DNA from: Pseudomonas putida
Lineage (GTDB): Bacteria; Pseudomonadota; Gammaproteobacteria; Pseudomonadales; Pseudomonadaceae
NCBI RefSeq assembly: GCF_028682455.1
Contig: NZ_JANHLD010000004.1
Coordinates: 62,001-126,000 of the forward strand
Direction: 5' to 3'
Length of the DNA stretch: 64,000 nt
Both the position numbers and the translations under genes were made by a program. Of this stretch, positions 25,701-34,537 are shown one piece after another (within the stretch, counting starts at the first letter, position 1; every line of letters begins with the position of its first letter). The notes below the pieces were generated by a model. The model was not told the DNA's origin and did no database searches. It saw nothing but the letters and a program-made list of their open reading frames with translations.

Positions 25701-26852
25701 ATGCTCGTGAACAAGACCGCCACATTCAGTGCCCTGGGCACTGCGCTGCTGGCCAGTGCCAGCCTGCAGGCCGCAGAACCGCTCAAAGCCGTAGGGGCCG
25801 GCGAAGGCCAGCTGGATATCGTCGCCTGGCCCGGCTACATCGAGCGTGGTGAAAGCGACAAGGCCTATGACTGGGTCAGCGGCTTCGAGAAGGAAACCGG
25901 CTGCAAGGTCAGCGTCAAGACCGCCGCCACTTCGGACGAAATGGTCAGCCTGATGACCAAGGGCGGCTATGACCTGGTGACGGCGTCAGGCGACGCCTCG
26001 CTGCGACTGATCGCCGGCAAGCGCGTGCAGCCGATCAACACCGCGCTGATTCCCAACTGGAAAAACCTCGACCCCCGCCTGGCGGACGGCGCCTGGTACG
26101 TGGTGAACAAGCAGGTCTACGGCACCCCCTACCAGTGGGGCCCCAACGTACTGCTCTACAACACCAACGTCTTCAAGGAGGCGCCCACCAGCTGGGGCGT
26201 GGTATTCGAGCCGCAGAACCTGCCGGACGGCAAGCCGAACAAGGGCCGCGTGCAGGCCTATGACGGCCCGATTTACATCGCCGACGCAGCTCTATACCTG
26301 AAATCGGCGAAGCCCGAGCTGGGCATCCAGAACCCCTACGAACTCAACGAAACCCAGTACAAGGCGGTGCTCGACCTGTTGCGCCAGCAGCAACCGCTGG
26401 TCCATCGCTATTGGCACGACGCGACCGTACAAATGAGCGATGTGAAGAACGAGGGCGTGGCGGCCAGCAGCTCGTGGGGCTATATGGTCAATACCCTCAA
26501 GGCCGACAAGCAACCGGTGAGTTCGACCATTCCCAAGGAAGGTGCTACTGGCTGGGCCGACACCACCATGCTGCATGCCGATGCCAAGCACCCCAACTGC
26601 GCCTACAAGTGGATGGACTGGTCGCTGCAGCCCAAGGTGCAGGGAGACATAGCGGCCTGGTTCGGCTCGCTGCCAGCCGTCCCGGCGGCCTGTACGGGCA
26701 GTGAACTGCTGGGGGCGGACGGTTGCAAGACCAATGGATTCGACAACTTCGACAAGATTGCCTTCTGGAAGACACCGCAGGCAGAGGGCGGCAAGTTCGT
26801 GCCTTATAGCCGGTGGACCCAGGACTACATTGCGATCATGGGGGGCCGCTAA
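25701..26852 (+). CDS. Polyamine-type ABC transporter substrate-binding protein
   Basis: A 383-residue periplasmic binding protein. The signal peptide (about 1-24) ends SLQAAEP. WPGYIERGESDKAYDW and TASGDASLRLI are typical of the PotD/PotF/YdcS group that binds spermidine, putrescine or GABA-like amines. GGAAC-type spacing from AGGG places the ATG at 25701. It is the first gene of a six-gene unit with ATPase, two permeases, an aminobutyraldehyde dehydrogenase and a spermidine dehydrogenase, so polyamine uptake is the best inference. Confidence 0.88.
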   Translation: MLVNKTATFSALGTALLASASLQAAEPLKAVGAGEGQLDIVAWPGYIERGESDKAYDWVSGFEKETGCKVSVKTAATSDEMVSLMTKGGYDLVTASGDASLRLIAGKRVQPINTALIPNWKNLDPRLADGAWYVVNKQVYGTPYQWGPNVLLYNTNVFKEAPTSWGVVFEPQNLPDGKPNKGRVQAYDGPIYIADAALYLKSAKPELGIQNPYELNETQYKAVLDLLRQQQPLVHRYWHDATVQMSDVKNEGVAASSSWGYMVNTLKADKQPVSSTIPKEGATGWADTTMLHADAKHPNCAYKWMDWSLQPKVQGDIAAWFGSLPAVPAACTGSELLGADGCKTNGFDNFDKIAFWKTPQAEGGKFVPYSRWTQDYIAIMGGR

Positions 26853-26860
26853 GGCCTGAT

Positions 26861-26899
26861 CGCGGGGCCAGCTCGATTACAAGCAACGCTTGCCCCGCG
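26861..26899. repeat. REP element between binding-protein and ATPase genes
   Basis: CGCGGGGC (26861-26868) pairs with GCCCCGCG (26892-26899) across a degenerate 23-base middle. A REP directly after a binding-protein gene often protects the upstream mRNA, allowing more binding protein than transporter. Confidence 0.7.
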
Positions 26900-26927
26900 A
26901 AGACGCGCAACCTTTCGGAGCCAAACT

Positions 26928-27968
26928 ATGACGCTTGCAGTCCAGTTCACCGGTGTGTCGCGGACTTTCGGCGAGGTAAAGGCCGTCGACCAGGTTTCCA
27001 TCGACATCCAGGACGGTGAATTCTTCTCGATGCTCGGCCCCTCCGGGTCAGGCAAGACCACCTGCCTGCGCCTGATCGCAGGTTTCGAGCAGCCCAGCGC
27101 CGGCTCCATCCGTATACACGGTGCCGAGGCCGCGGGCCTGCCACCGTACCAGCGTGACGTCAATACGGTATTCCAGGACTACGCCCTGTTCCCGCACATG
27201 AACGTACGCGACAACGTCGCCTATGGCCTCAAGGTCAAGGGCGTCGGCAAGCAGGAACGCCTGGCCCGCGCCGAGGAGGCCCTGGCCATGGTTGCCCTGG
27301 GCGGGTATGGCCCACGCAAGCCGGTACAACTGTCCGGCGGCCAGCGCCAGCGCGTGGCCTTGGCACGGGCCCTGGTCAATCGTCCGCGGGTGCTACTGCT
27401 CGACGAGCCCCTGGGCGCGCTCGACTTGAAGCTGCGCGAACAGATGCAGGGCGAGCTGAAAAAACTACAGCGCCAGCTGGGCATCACCTTCATCTTCGTC
27501 ACCCACGACCAGACCGAAGCCCTGTCGATGTCCGACCGGGTTGCGGTGTTCAACCGCGGCCGCATCGAACAGGTCGATACGCCGCGCAATCTCTACATGA
27601 AGCCCGCCACTACCTTCGTCGCCGAATTCGTCGGCACCTCCAACGTGCTGCGTGGCGAACTGGCCGTGCAATTGAGCGGCAGCCCGCAGCCGTTCTCGAT
27701 TCGTCCCGAACATATACGCCTGGGCGAACAGCCGGTGTCCGACGATGACATCCAGGTCAGTGGCCTGTTGCACGACATCCAATACCAGGGCAGCGCCACC
27801 CGCTACGAGCTGAAACTGGACAGCGGGCAATTGCTTTGCGTCAGCCAGGCCAACAATCAATGGCACGCGCAGACGGCACCCTGGCAGACCGGCCAGCCGT
27901 TGAAGGCCAGCTGGGCACGCCAGGCCATGACAGCCCTGCAGGAAACCGTGCTGCATGAGGGCCCGTGA
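26928..27968 (+). CDS. Polyamine-type ABC transporter ATPase
   Basis: A 346-residue cytoplasmic ATP-binding subunit. Walker A is GPSGSGKTT (about 38-46), the Q-loop contains TVFQDYALFPHM, the signature is LSGGQRQR (about 137-144) and Walker B is VLLLDEP (about 158-164), followed by THDQTEA. The C-terminal TOBE-like domain (about 260-346) is typical of PotA/YdcT. It couples ATP hydrolysis to import through the two permeases downstream; the stop is one base before the first permease ATG. Confidence 0.93.
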   Translation: MTLAVQFTGVSRTFGEVKAVDQVSIDIQDGEFFSMLGPSGSGKTTCLRLIAGFEQPSAGSIRIHGAEAAGLPPYQRDVNTVFQDYALFPHMNVRDNVAYGLKVKGVGKQERLARAEEALAMVALGGYGPRKPVQLSGGQRQRVALARALVNRPRVLLLDEPLGALDLKLREQMQGELKKLQRQLGITFIFVTHDQTEALSMSDRVAVFNRGRIEQVDTPRNLYMKPATTFVAEFVGTSNVLRGELAVQLSGSPQPFSIRPEHIRLGEQPVSDDDIQVSGLLHDIQYQGSATRYELKLDSGQLLCVSQANNQWHAQTAPWQTGQPLKASWARQAMTALQETVLHEGP

Positions 27969-27969
27969 C

Positions 27970-28908
27970 ATGACCGTGGACACCCGCGCCCAGCCCTCCT
28001 CCCCGCTTCGACGCTTCTCCGATCTGCTGTACCGGCGACCCAACCTGTACCTGGCGCTGTTGTTGATACCGCCACTGATCTGGTTCGGTGCGATTTACCT
28101 GGGCTCGCTGCTGAGCCTGCTGTGGCAGGGCTTCTACACCTTCGACGACTTCACCATGGCGGTCAGCCCGGAACTGACCCTGGCCAACTTCGCTGCCTTG
28201 TTCAATCCGTCGAACTTCGACATCATCCTGCGCACACTGGGCATGGCCATCGCCGTGTCCATCGCCAGCGCCATCCTCGCCTTCCCCATCGCCTACTACA
28301 TGGCTCGCTACACCAGCGGCAAGACCAAGGCGTTTTTCTATATCGCGGTGATGATGCCGATGTGGGCCAGCTACATCGTCAAGGCCTACGCCTGGACGCT
28401 GCTGCTGGCCAAGGGCGGCGTGGCCCAATGGTTCGTCCAGCAATTGCACCTGGAGGCGCTGCTGCTGTTCGTGCTCGGTATTCCCGGGGTCGGCGGCAGT
28501 ACCCTGTCGACTTCGCACGTGGGGCGTTTCCTGGTGTTCGTCTACATCTGGCTGCCGTTCATGATCCTGCCGATCCAGGCGTCCCTGGAACGCCTGCCGC
28601 CCTCTTTGCTGCAAGCCTCCGCTGACCTGGGCGCCAAGCCGCGCCAGACCTTCGTACAGGTCATCCTGCCGCTGTCGGTCCCCGGTATTGCCGCCGGGTC
28701 CATCTTCACGTTCTCCCTGACCCTGGGCGACTTCATCGTGCCGCAGCTGGTCGGCCCGCCCGGCTACTTCATCGGCAGCATGGTCTACGCCCAGCAAGGC
28801 GCCATCGGCAACATGCCCATGGCTGCCGCGTTCACCCTGGTACCTATCGTGCTGATCGCCATCTATCTGTCCATCGTCAAACGCCTGGGGGCCTTCGATG
28901 CACTCTGA
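27970..28908 (+). CDS. ABC transporter permease, PotB/YdcU type
   Basis: A 312-residue inner-membrane permease with about six transmembrane helices, beginning near residue 25 (LYLALLLIPPLIWFGAIYL). The EAA-type loop is ADLGAKPRQTFVQVILPLSVPG (about 217-238), the coupling helix for the ATPase. The ATG at 27970 lies one base after the ATPase stop, and the next permease overlaps by 11 bases, so translation is coupled. Confidence 0.9.
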   Translation: MTVDTRAQPSSPLRRFSDLLYRRPNLYLALLLIPPLIWFGAIYLGSLLSLLWQGFYTFDDFTMAVSPELTLANFAALFNPSNFDIILRTLGMAIAVSIASAILAFPIAYYMARYTSGKTKAFFYIAVMMPMWASYIVKAYAWTLLLAKGGVAQWFVQQLHLEALLLFVLGIPGVGGSTLSTSHVGRFLVFVYIWLPFMILPIQASLERLPPSLLQASADLGAKPRQTFVQVILPLSVPGIAAGSIFTFSLTLGDFIVPQLVGPPGYFIGSMVYAQQGAIGNMPMAAAFTLVPIVLIAIYLSIVKRLGAFDAL

Positions 28909-29704
28909 ACGCGCATCAATCGGCCTGCGCCTGGCGGCCTGGGGCGGGTTGGTGTTCCTGCACTTCCCGATCCTGATCATCTTCCTCTATGCCTTCAACA
29001 CCGAGGATGCCGCCTTCAGCTTCCCACCCCAGGGCTTTACCCTGAAATGGTTCGCCGTGGCGTTCTCCCGGCCCGATGTGCTGGAGTCGATCAAGCTTTC
29101 GCTGCAGGTGGCCTGCCTGGCCACGCTGATCGCCCTGGTGCTCGGTACCCTGGCTTCGGCGGCCTTGTACCGGCGCAACTTCTTCGGCAAGGAGAGCATC
29201 TCGCTGATGCTGATCCTGCCCATCGCCCTGCCCGGCATCATCACCGGCATCGCTCTGCTGTCGGCCTTCAAGACCCTGGGCATCGAGCCTGGCATCTTCA
29301 CCATCGTCGTCGGCCACGCCACCTTCTGCGTGGTGATCGTCTACAACAATGTCATCGCCCGCCTGCGTCGTACCTCCCAGAGCCTGATCGAGGCGTCGAT
29401 GGACCTGGGCGCCGATGGCTGGCAGACCTTTCGCTACATCATCCTGCCCAACCTCGGCTCGGCCCTGCTCGCCGGTGGCATGCTGGCCTTCGCGCTGTCG
29501 TTCGATGAAATCATCGTCACCACCTTCACTGCCGGCCACGAACGGACCTTGCCGATCTGGTTGCTCAACCAGCTCAGCCGGCCACGGGACGTGCCAGTGA
29601 CCAACGTGGTGGCCATGCTGGTGATGCTGGTGACCATGCTGCCCATCCTGGGCGCCTATTACCTGACCCGCGGCGGCGAAAGTGTTGCCGGCAGCGGCAA
29701 ATAA
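28898..29704 (+). CDS. ABC transporter permease, PotC/YdcV type
   Basis: A 268-residue second permease with about six membrane helices (first at about 13-33). The EAA loop is EASMDLGADGWQTFRYIILPNL (about 165-186). It pairs with the preceding permease to form the channel of the polyamine-type importer. Its start lies inside the 3' end of the previous gene. Ordered here as in E. coli ydcSTUV. Confidence 0.9.
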   Translation: MHSERASIGLRLAAWGGLVFLHFPILIIFLYAFNTEDAAFSFPPQGFTLKWFAVAFSRPDVLESIKLSLQVACLATLIALVLGTLASAALYRRNFFGKESISLMLILPIALPGIITGIALLSAFKTLGIEPGIFTIVVGHATFCVVIVYNNVIARLRRTSQSLIEASMDLGADGWQTFRYIILPNLGSALLAGGMLAFALSFDEIIVTTFTAGHERTLPIWLLNQLSRPRDVPVTNVVAMLVMLVTMLPILGAYYLTRGGESVAGSGK

Positions 29705-29722
29705 CTCCCGGAGGACTCAACG

Positions 29723-31147
29723 ATGCAAACCCGACTGCTGATCAATGGCCAACTGGTGGCTGGTGAGGGGCCGGCCTTGTCTGTACTGAACCCGGCCCTG
29801 GGCAGCGTGCTGGTGGACATCAACGAAGCCAGCGAGGCCCAGGTCGATGCGGCGGTGCGTGCCGCCGACCACGCCTTCGAAACCTGGTCGCAGACCACCC
29901 CCAAGGACCGCTCGCTGCTGTTGCTGAAACTGGCCGACAGCATCGAGGCGCACGGCGAGGAACTGGCGCGCCTGGAGTCGGACAACTGCGGCAAGCCCTA
30001 CGCGGCAGCGCTCAATGACGAAATCCCGGCCATCGCCGACGTGTTCCGCTTTTTCGCCGGCGCCACCCGCTGCCTCGGTAGCTCGGCAGCCGGCGAGTAT
30101 CTGCCGGGCCACACCTCGATGATCCGCCGCGACCCCCTCGGGGTGGTCGCGTCGATCGCACCGTGGAACTACCCGTTGATGATGGTCGCCTGGAAAATCG
30201 CACCGGCCCTGGCGGCGGGCAACACGGTCGTGCTCAAGCCATCGGAGCAGACCCCGCTTACCGCCCTGCGCCTGGCGCAACTGGCTGCCGAACTCTTCCC
30301 GGCGGGCGTCCTCAACATTCTATTTGGCCGTGGACCGAGCGTGGGTACGCCGCTGGTGACACACCCGAAAGTGCGCATGGTCTCGCTGACCGGCTCCATC
30401 CCCACCGGCGCCAACATCATCGCCAGTACCGCCGACAGCGTAAAACGCATGCACATGGAGCTCGGCGGCAAGGCGCCGGTCATCATCTTCGACGATGCGG
30501 ACATCGACGCCGCCGTCGAGGGCATCCGCACCTTCGGCTTCTACAATGCCGGCCAGGACTGCACCGCCGCCTGCCGTATCTACGCGCAAAGCGGCATCTA
30601 CGAGCAGTTCGTGGAGAAACTGGGCAATGCGGTGGCCCGCCTCAAGCACGGCCTGCAGAACGACCCGGAGACCGAGCTTGGGCCCTTGATTACCGCGCAA
30701 CATCGCGACCGGGTTGCCGCCATGGTCGAACGCGCCATCGCCCAGCCGCATATCCGCCTGGTGACCGGTGGCAAGGCCGTGCCGGGTGACGGTTACTTCT
30801 TCGAGCCGACGGTGCTCGCCGACGCCCAGCAGGATGACGAGATCGTGCGCCGTGAAGTGTTTGGCCCGGTGGTCTCGGTCACCCGTTTCGAAGATGAAGC
30901 GCAGGCTCTGGCCTGGGCGAATGACTCCGACTATGGCCTGGCCTCGTCACTCTGGACCGCTGACGTCGGGCGCGCTCACCGGGTCTCGGCTCGCTTGCAG
31001 TACGGGTGTACCTGGGTCAACACCCACTTTATGCTGGTCAGCGAAATGCCCCACGGCGGTCAGAAACTGTCGGGCTACGGCAAGGATATGTCCCTGTACG
31101 GGCTGGAAGACTACACCTGCATACGGCATGTGATGTTCAAACACTAA
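29723..31147 (+). CDS. Gamma-aminobutyraldehyde dehydrogenase-type ALDH
   Basis: A 474-residue NAD(P)-dependent aldehyde dehydrogenase, the same length as E. coli PatD (YdcW). Catalytic Cys280 is in NAGQDCTAACR, general base Glu246 in MELGGKAP and Asn149 in APWNYP, with GSIPTG (224-229) binding cofactor. Following a ydcSTUV-like transporter, it most likely oxidises 4-aminobutanal, or the related 3-aminopropanal, to GABA or beta-alanine. GGAGG precedes the ATG at good spacing. Substrate is an inference from context and similarity. Confidence 0.87.
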   Translation: MQTRLLINGQLVAGEGPALSVLNPALGSVLVDINEASEAQVDAAVRAADHAFETWSQTTPKDRSLLLLKLADSIEAHGEELARLESDNCGKPYAAALNDEIPAIADVFRFFAGATRCLGSSAAGEYLPGHTSMIRRDPLGVVASIAPWNYPLMMVAWKIAPALAAGNTVVLKPSEQTPLTALRLAQLAAELFPAGVLNILFGRGPSVGTPLVTHPKVRMVSLTGSIPTGANIIASTADSVKRMHMELGGKAPVIIFDDADIDAAVEGIRTFGFYNAGQDCTAACRIYAQSGIYEQFVEKLGNAVARLKHGLQNDPETELGPLITAQHRDRVAAMVERAIAQPHIRLVTGGKAVPGDGYFFEPTVLADAQQDDEIVRREVFGPVVSVTRFEDEAQALAWANDSDYGLASSLWTADVGRAHRVSARLQYGCTWVNTHFMLVSEMPHGGQKLSGYGKDMSLYGLEDYTCIRHVMFKH

Positions 31148-31160
31148 GGTAAGGAAACCT

Positions 31161-33023
31161 ATGGAAATTACCCGCCGCGACTTCATCAATGGAGTCGCCA
31201 TCGGCATTGCAGCGGGCCTGACCCCGCTGCAACTGCTTCAGGCAGCCCCTTCCGGGCGCTACTACCCTCCTGCGCTGACCGGCTTGCGCGGCAGCCATGC
31301 CGGCGCCTTTGAAGTCGCCCACCAGATGGGCTGGGAGAAACAGCGCTTCGCCACCGACGCCCTACCGATCAGCGAAAGCTATGACCTGGTGGTGGTCGGC
31401 GGCGGCATCAGTGGCTTGTCGGCGGCCTACTTCTATCGCCAGAAGCACCCCCAGGCAAAAATCCTGATCCTGGAAAACCACGACGATTTCGGCGGCCATG
31501 CCAAGCGCAACGAGTTCACCGCCGGCGCACGGATGATCCTCGGCTACGGCGGCAGCGAAGCCTTCCAGTCGCCCAACCACCTGTACAGCGCCCAGGTCAA
31601 TGGACTGCTCAAAGACCTCGGAGTGGACATCAAGCGTTTTGAAACCGCCTTCGATCGCAGCTTCTACCCGGACCTAGGGCTTTCGCGCGGGGTATTTTTC
31701 GACAAGGAGCACTTCGGCGAAGACAAGCTGGTCAGCGGCGACCCCACCCCCATGGTCGCCGACGATATCGCCCCCGAGCAGCTCAATGCCCGGCCGATCC
31801 GCGACTTCATCAACGACTTCCCGCTGCCCGACAGCGACCGCAAGGCCTTGATCGACCTACACGAAGCGCCCCGGGACTACCTGGCAGGCAAAACCCTGGA
31901 GGAGAAAACCGCGTATCTTGAACGCACCAGCTACCAGGACTTCCTGCTCAAGGACGTCGGCCTGTCGCCCGCAGCAGTGAAGTACTTCCAGGGCCGCACC
32001 AACGACTTCATGGCCCTGAGCATTGATACCGTGGCCGCCGCCGATGCCTACTACGTTGGCTTCCCGGGCTTTGCCGCCATGGACCTGGAGCCGATCAGCG
32101 AAGAAGCCCGGGCCGAGATGGAAGAGCCCTACATCTACCACTTCCCGGACGGCAACGCCTCACTGGCGCGCCTGCTGGTGCGCGACCTGATACCTGCCGT
32201 GGCACCGGGCACCGGCATGGAAGACATCGTCCTGGCCAAATTCGACTACAGCCAGCTCGACCGCACCGGCCAATCGGTACGCCTGCGCCTGAACAGTACT
32301 GCGGTCAGCGTGGTCAATCAGGATGGCGAGGTGAATGTCGGCTACAGCCGGGGTGGGCAACTGGCCCAGGTGCGCGGCAAGCACTGCATCCTGGCCTGCT
32401 ACAACATGATGATCCCCTACCTGCTGCGCGACCTGTCGGCCGAACAGGCCCATGCCCTGAGCCAGAACGTGAAGTTCCCGCTGGTGTACACCAAGGTCAT
32501 CGTGCGCAACTGGCACGCCTTCCAGAAACTTGGCGTGCACGAAATCTATGCCGCTACCCAGCCGTATAGCCGCATCAAACTGGATTATCCGGTGAGTCTG
32601 GGGGGCTATGAGCACCCTCGTGATCCGGCACAGCCCATTGGCCTGCACATGGTCTACGTGCCAACCAGCCCCGACAGCAAGATGAACAGCCGCGACCAGG
32701 CGCGCGCCGGGCGTGCGCGGTTGTATGGCACTGCGTTCGAAACCCTGGAAAGCCAACTGCGCGAGCAGTTGCAACGAATGCTTGGGCCTGGAGGTTTCGA
32801 TCACCAGCAGGACATCCTGGCGATCACCGTCAACCGTTGGCCCCATGGTTACGCCTGCTTCACCAACACCCTCTACGACGACCCCGAGCAGACCGAACAG
32901 TGGATGGAACTGGCGCGCAAACCCGTGGGCAAGGTCAGCATCGCCAACTCCGATGCGGCCTGGAGTGCGTATGCCCATGCGGCCATCGACGAGGCCTGGC
33001 GCGCAGTGGAAGAGCTGGGGTGA
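31161..33023 (+). CDS. spdH: Spermidine dehydrogenase-like FAD protein, Tat signal
   Basis: A 620-residue FAD-dependent oxidoreductase. The N-terminus TRRDFINGVAIGIAAGL (4-20) is a twin-arginine signal, so the folded enzyme probably acts in the periplasm. The FAD-binding motif VVVGGGISGLSAAY is at about 77-90, followed by ILILENHDDFGGHAKRN. Length and motifs match P. aeruginosa SpdH, which cleaves spermidine to 1,3-diaminopropane and 4-aminobutanal. The aldehyde would feed the dehydrogenase 13 bases upstream. A REP-like element follows. Confidence 0.85.
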   Translation: MEITRRDFINGVAIGIAAGLTPLQLLQAAPSGRYYPPALTGLRGSHAGAFEVAHQMGWEKQRFATDALPISESYDLVVVGGGISGLSAAYFYRQKHPQAKILILENHDDFGGHAKRNEFTAGARMILGYGGSEAFQSPNHLYSAQVNGLLKDLGVDIKRFETAFDRSFYPDLGLSRGVFFDKEHFGEDKLVSGDPTPMVADDIAPEQLNARPIRDFINDFPLPDSDRKALIDLHEAPRDYLAGKTLEEKTAYLERTSYQDFLLKDVGLSPAAVKYFQGRTNDFMALSIDTVAAADAYYVGFPGFAAMDLEPISEEARAEMEEPYIYHFPDGNASLARLLVRDLIPAVAPGTGMEDIVLAKFDYSQLDRTGQSVRLRLNSTAVSVVNQDGEVNVGYSRGGQLAQVRGKHCILACYNMMIPYLLRDLSAEQAHALSQNVKFPLVYTKVIVRNWHAFQKLGVHEIYAATQPYSRIKLDYPVSLGGYEHPRDPAQPIGLHMVYVPTSPDSKMNSRDQARAGRARLYGTAFETLESQLREQLQRMLGPGGFDHQQDILAITVNRWPHGYACFTNTLYDDPEQTEQWMELARKPVGKVSIANSDAAWSAYAHAAIDEAWRAVEELG

Positions 33024-33131
33024 CAGCCCGGGAAGTGCAGCGTAGCTGCTGAGGGAGCGGATTCATTCGCGATCGGCCACGAAGCGGTCGTGGGCCAGGC
33101 AACCCTGAAATTACAGGCTGTACTGGCCTCA

Positions 33132-33155
33132 TCGCGGAGCGAACCCGCTCCTACC
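33132..33155. repeat. Single REP-like unit after spdH
   Basis: TCGCGGAGCGAACCCGCTCC, a REP variant in which GGGGCAAGC becomes GGAGCGAAC, lies in the gap after spdH next to the 141-bp duplication. The gap 33024-33162 holds nothing else clear. Confidence 0.6.
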
Positions 33156-33162
33156 CCCACAT

Positions 33163-33303
33163 CAGCGGCCTCGTCAATCCCGCAAGTCGGACTCATGAAT
33201 CGGGTTGGCGCGGCTGGTCGCCCGCTGGTACTGGGCTGGCCAGGTGGCCTTGTTGCCGCCCAGGTCGTCATCGGCATGCAAAGGCCAATACGGGTCACGC
33301 AAC
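33163..33303. repeat. Tandem duplication, outer copy (141 bp)
   Basis: An exact copy of 33304-33444, directly adjacent. It contains an untranslated second copy of the last 43 codons of the oxidoreductase gene plus 11 bases after its stop. It lies beyond the real stop codon and is not read as protein. Confidence 0.95.
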
Positions 33304-33444
33304 CAGCGGCCTCGTCAATCCCGCAAGTCGGACTCATGAATCGGGTTGGCGCGGCTGGTCGCCCGCTGGTACTGGGCTGGCCAGGTGGCCTTGTTGCCGC
33401 CCAGGTCGTCATCGGCATGCAAAGGCCAATACGGGTCACGCAAC
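33304..33444. repeat. Tandem duplication, inner copy (141 bp)
   Basis: The copy that forms the functional 3' end of the oxidoreductase gene, with its stop at 33315-33317. Identical to 33163-33303 at every base I compared. 141 is a multiple of three, though the stop in this copy prevents read-through. Confidence 0.95.
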
Positions 33445-34421
33445 AGCTCTCGAGCCAGGAAGATGATGTCGGCCTGGGCCGTACGCAAGATGGTTTCAGC
33501 CTGCATGGGGTCGGTGATCATCCCCACCGTACCGGTGGCGATCCCCGATTCCTCCCGCACCTTGGCCGCGAACTGGGTCTGATACCCAGGCCCGGTCGGA
33601 ATTTCGGCATTCACCGACGTGCCGCCCGACGATACATCGATCAGGTCCACACCGAGCTCTCTCAAGTGCTTGGCCAGTTTGACCGTCTCATCCGGGTTCC
33701 AGCCATCCTCCACCCAGTCGGTGGCCGACAGCCGTACGAACACCGGCAATTCCTCCGGCCAGACCTCGCGCACAGCCTCGGTCACCTGCAAGGTCAAACG
33801 AATGCGATTCTCAAAACAGCTACCGTACTCGTCACGTCGCTGGTTACTCAACGGCGACAGGAACTGATGCAGGAGGTAGCCATGTGCCGCGTGCACCTCC
33901 ACCACCTTGAAGCCGGCCTGCAACGCACGATGCGCCGCGTCGACAAAAGCCTGGATCACCTCGTCGATCTGCGCCTTGGTCATCTCTACCGGGGCAGTGT
34001 GCTGCGGGTCGAAGGCGATCTTTGACGGTCCGAGCGGCACCCAGCCGCCCTCTTGCGGCTTGACGCTGCCTTGCTTGCCCAGCCACGGCCGATAGGTACT
34101 GGCCTTGCGACCGGCATGCGCCAGTTGAATACCCGGTACGGCGCCCTGGGCAGTGATGAAGCGGGTAATACGCTGCAGTGGCGGGATCTGTGCGTCGTCC
34201 CACAGCCCCAGGTCCTGGGCGGTGATTCGTCCGTCGGCAGTTACAGCCGTGGCTTCGGTGAAGATCAACCCGGCGCCCCCCACCGCGCGGCTACCCAGGT
34301 GGACCAGGTGCCAGTCATTGGCCAGGCCATCGACACTGGAATACTGGCACATGGGAGAAACGGCGATTCGGTTGGGCAGGGTCAGATGGCGCAGGGTGTA
34401 GGGCTCAAGCAGCAGGCTCAT
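33315..34421 (-). CDS. NADH:flavin oxidoreductase, old yellow enzyme family
   Basis: A 368-residue FMN TIM-barrel ene-reductase of the YqjM/XenA-like branch. Motifs include MCQYSSVDGLANDWH (about 24-38, with the branch-typical Cys and Tyr), GIQLAHAGRKAS (about 97-108) and EVHAAHGYLLHQFLSP (about 174-189), with the His pair that binds the substrate carbonyl. It reduces activated C=C bonds of enones or nitro-compounds with NAD(P)H; the natural substrate is unknown. AGAGG precedes the ATG. Its 3' end is tandemly duplicated, but the reading frame is intact. Confidence 0.9.
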   Translation of the reverse strand: MSLLLEPYTLRHLTLPNRIAVSPMCQYSSVDGLANDWHLVHLGSRAVGGAGLIFTEATAVTADGRITAQDLGLWDDAQIPPLQRITRFITAQGAVPGIQLAHAGRKASTYRPWLGKQGSVKPQEGGWVPLGPSKIAFDPQHTAPVEMTKAQIDEVIQAFVDAAHRALQAGFKVVEVHAAHGYLLHQFLSPLSNQRRDEYGSCFENRIRLTLQVTEAVREVWPEELPVFVRLSATDWVEDGWNPDETVKLAKHLRELGVDLIDVSSGGTSVNAEIPTGPGYQTQFAAKVREESGIATGTVGMITDPMQAETILRTAQADIIFLARELLRDPYWPLHADDDLGGNKATWPAQYQRATSRANPIHESDLRD

Positions 34422-34438
34422 GGGGCACCTCTCAAATC

Positions 34439-34526
34439 AAGTGGTAAGGCTCCAGATGGTTGACCGGCCGACCACAGAATCTTCCCCGCAGGTTCTTCGA
34501 CCAATCCTACTGAGCCTAGACCACTT
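34439..34526. promoter_or_regulatory. Paired inverted repeats upstream of the oxidoreductase gene
   Basis: AAGTGGT (34439-34445) and AGGCTC (34447-34452) pair with GAGCCT (34512-34517) and ACCACTT (34520-34526). Inside lies an 18-bp imperfect palindrome at 34457-34474 (TGGTTGACCGGCCGACCA, 14 of 18 symmetric), a possible operator. The gap holds the oxidoreductase promoter and the recJ 3' end; which role applies is unclear. Confidence 0.4.
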
Positions 34527-34537
34527 TGCCCCTTGCC

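Noticed and set aside
33163..33444. Direct repeat as an insertion-sequence remnant
   Set aside because: The repeated unit is gene coding sequence, without terminal inverted repeats or a transposase.
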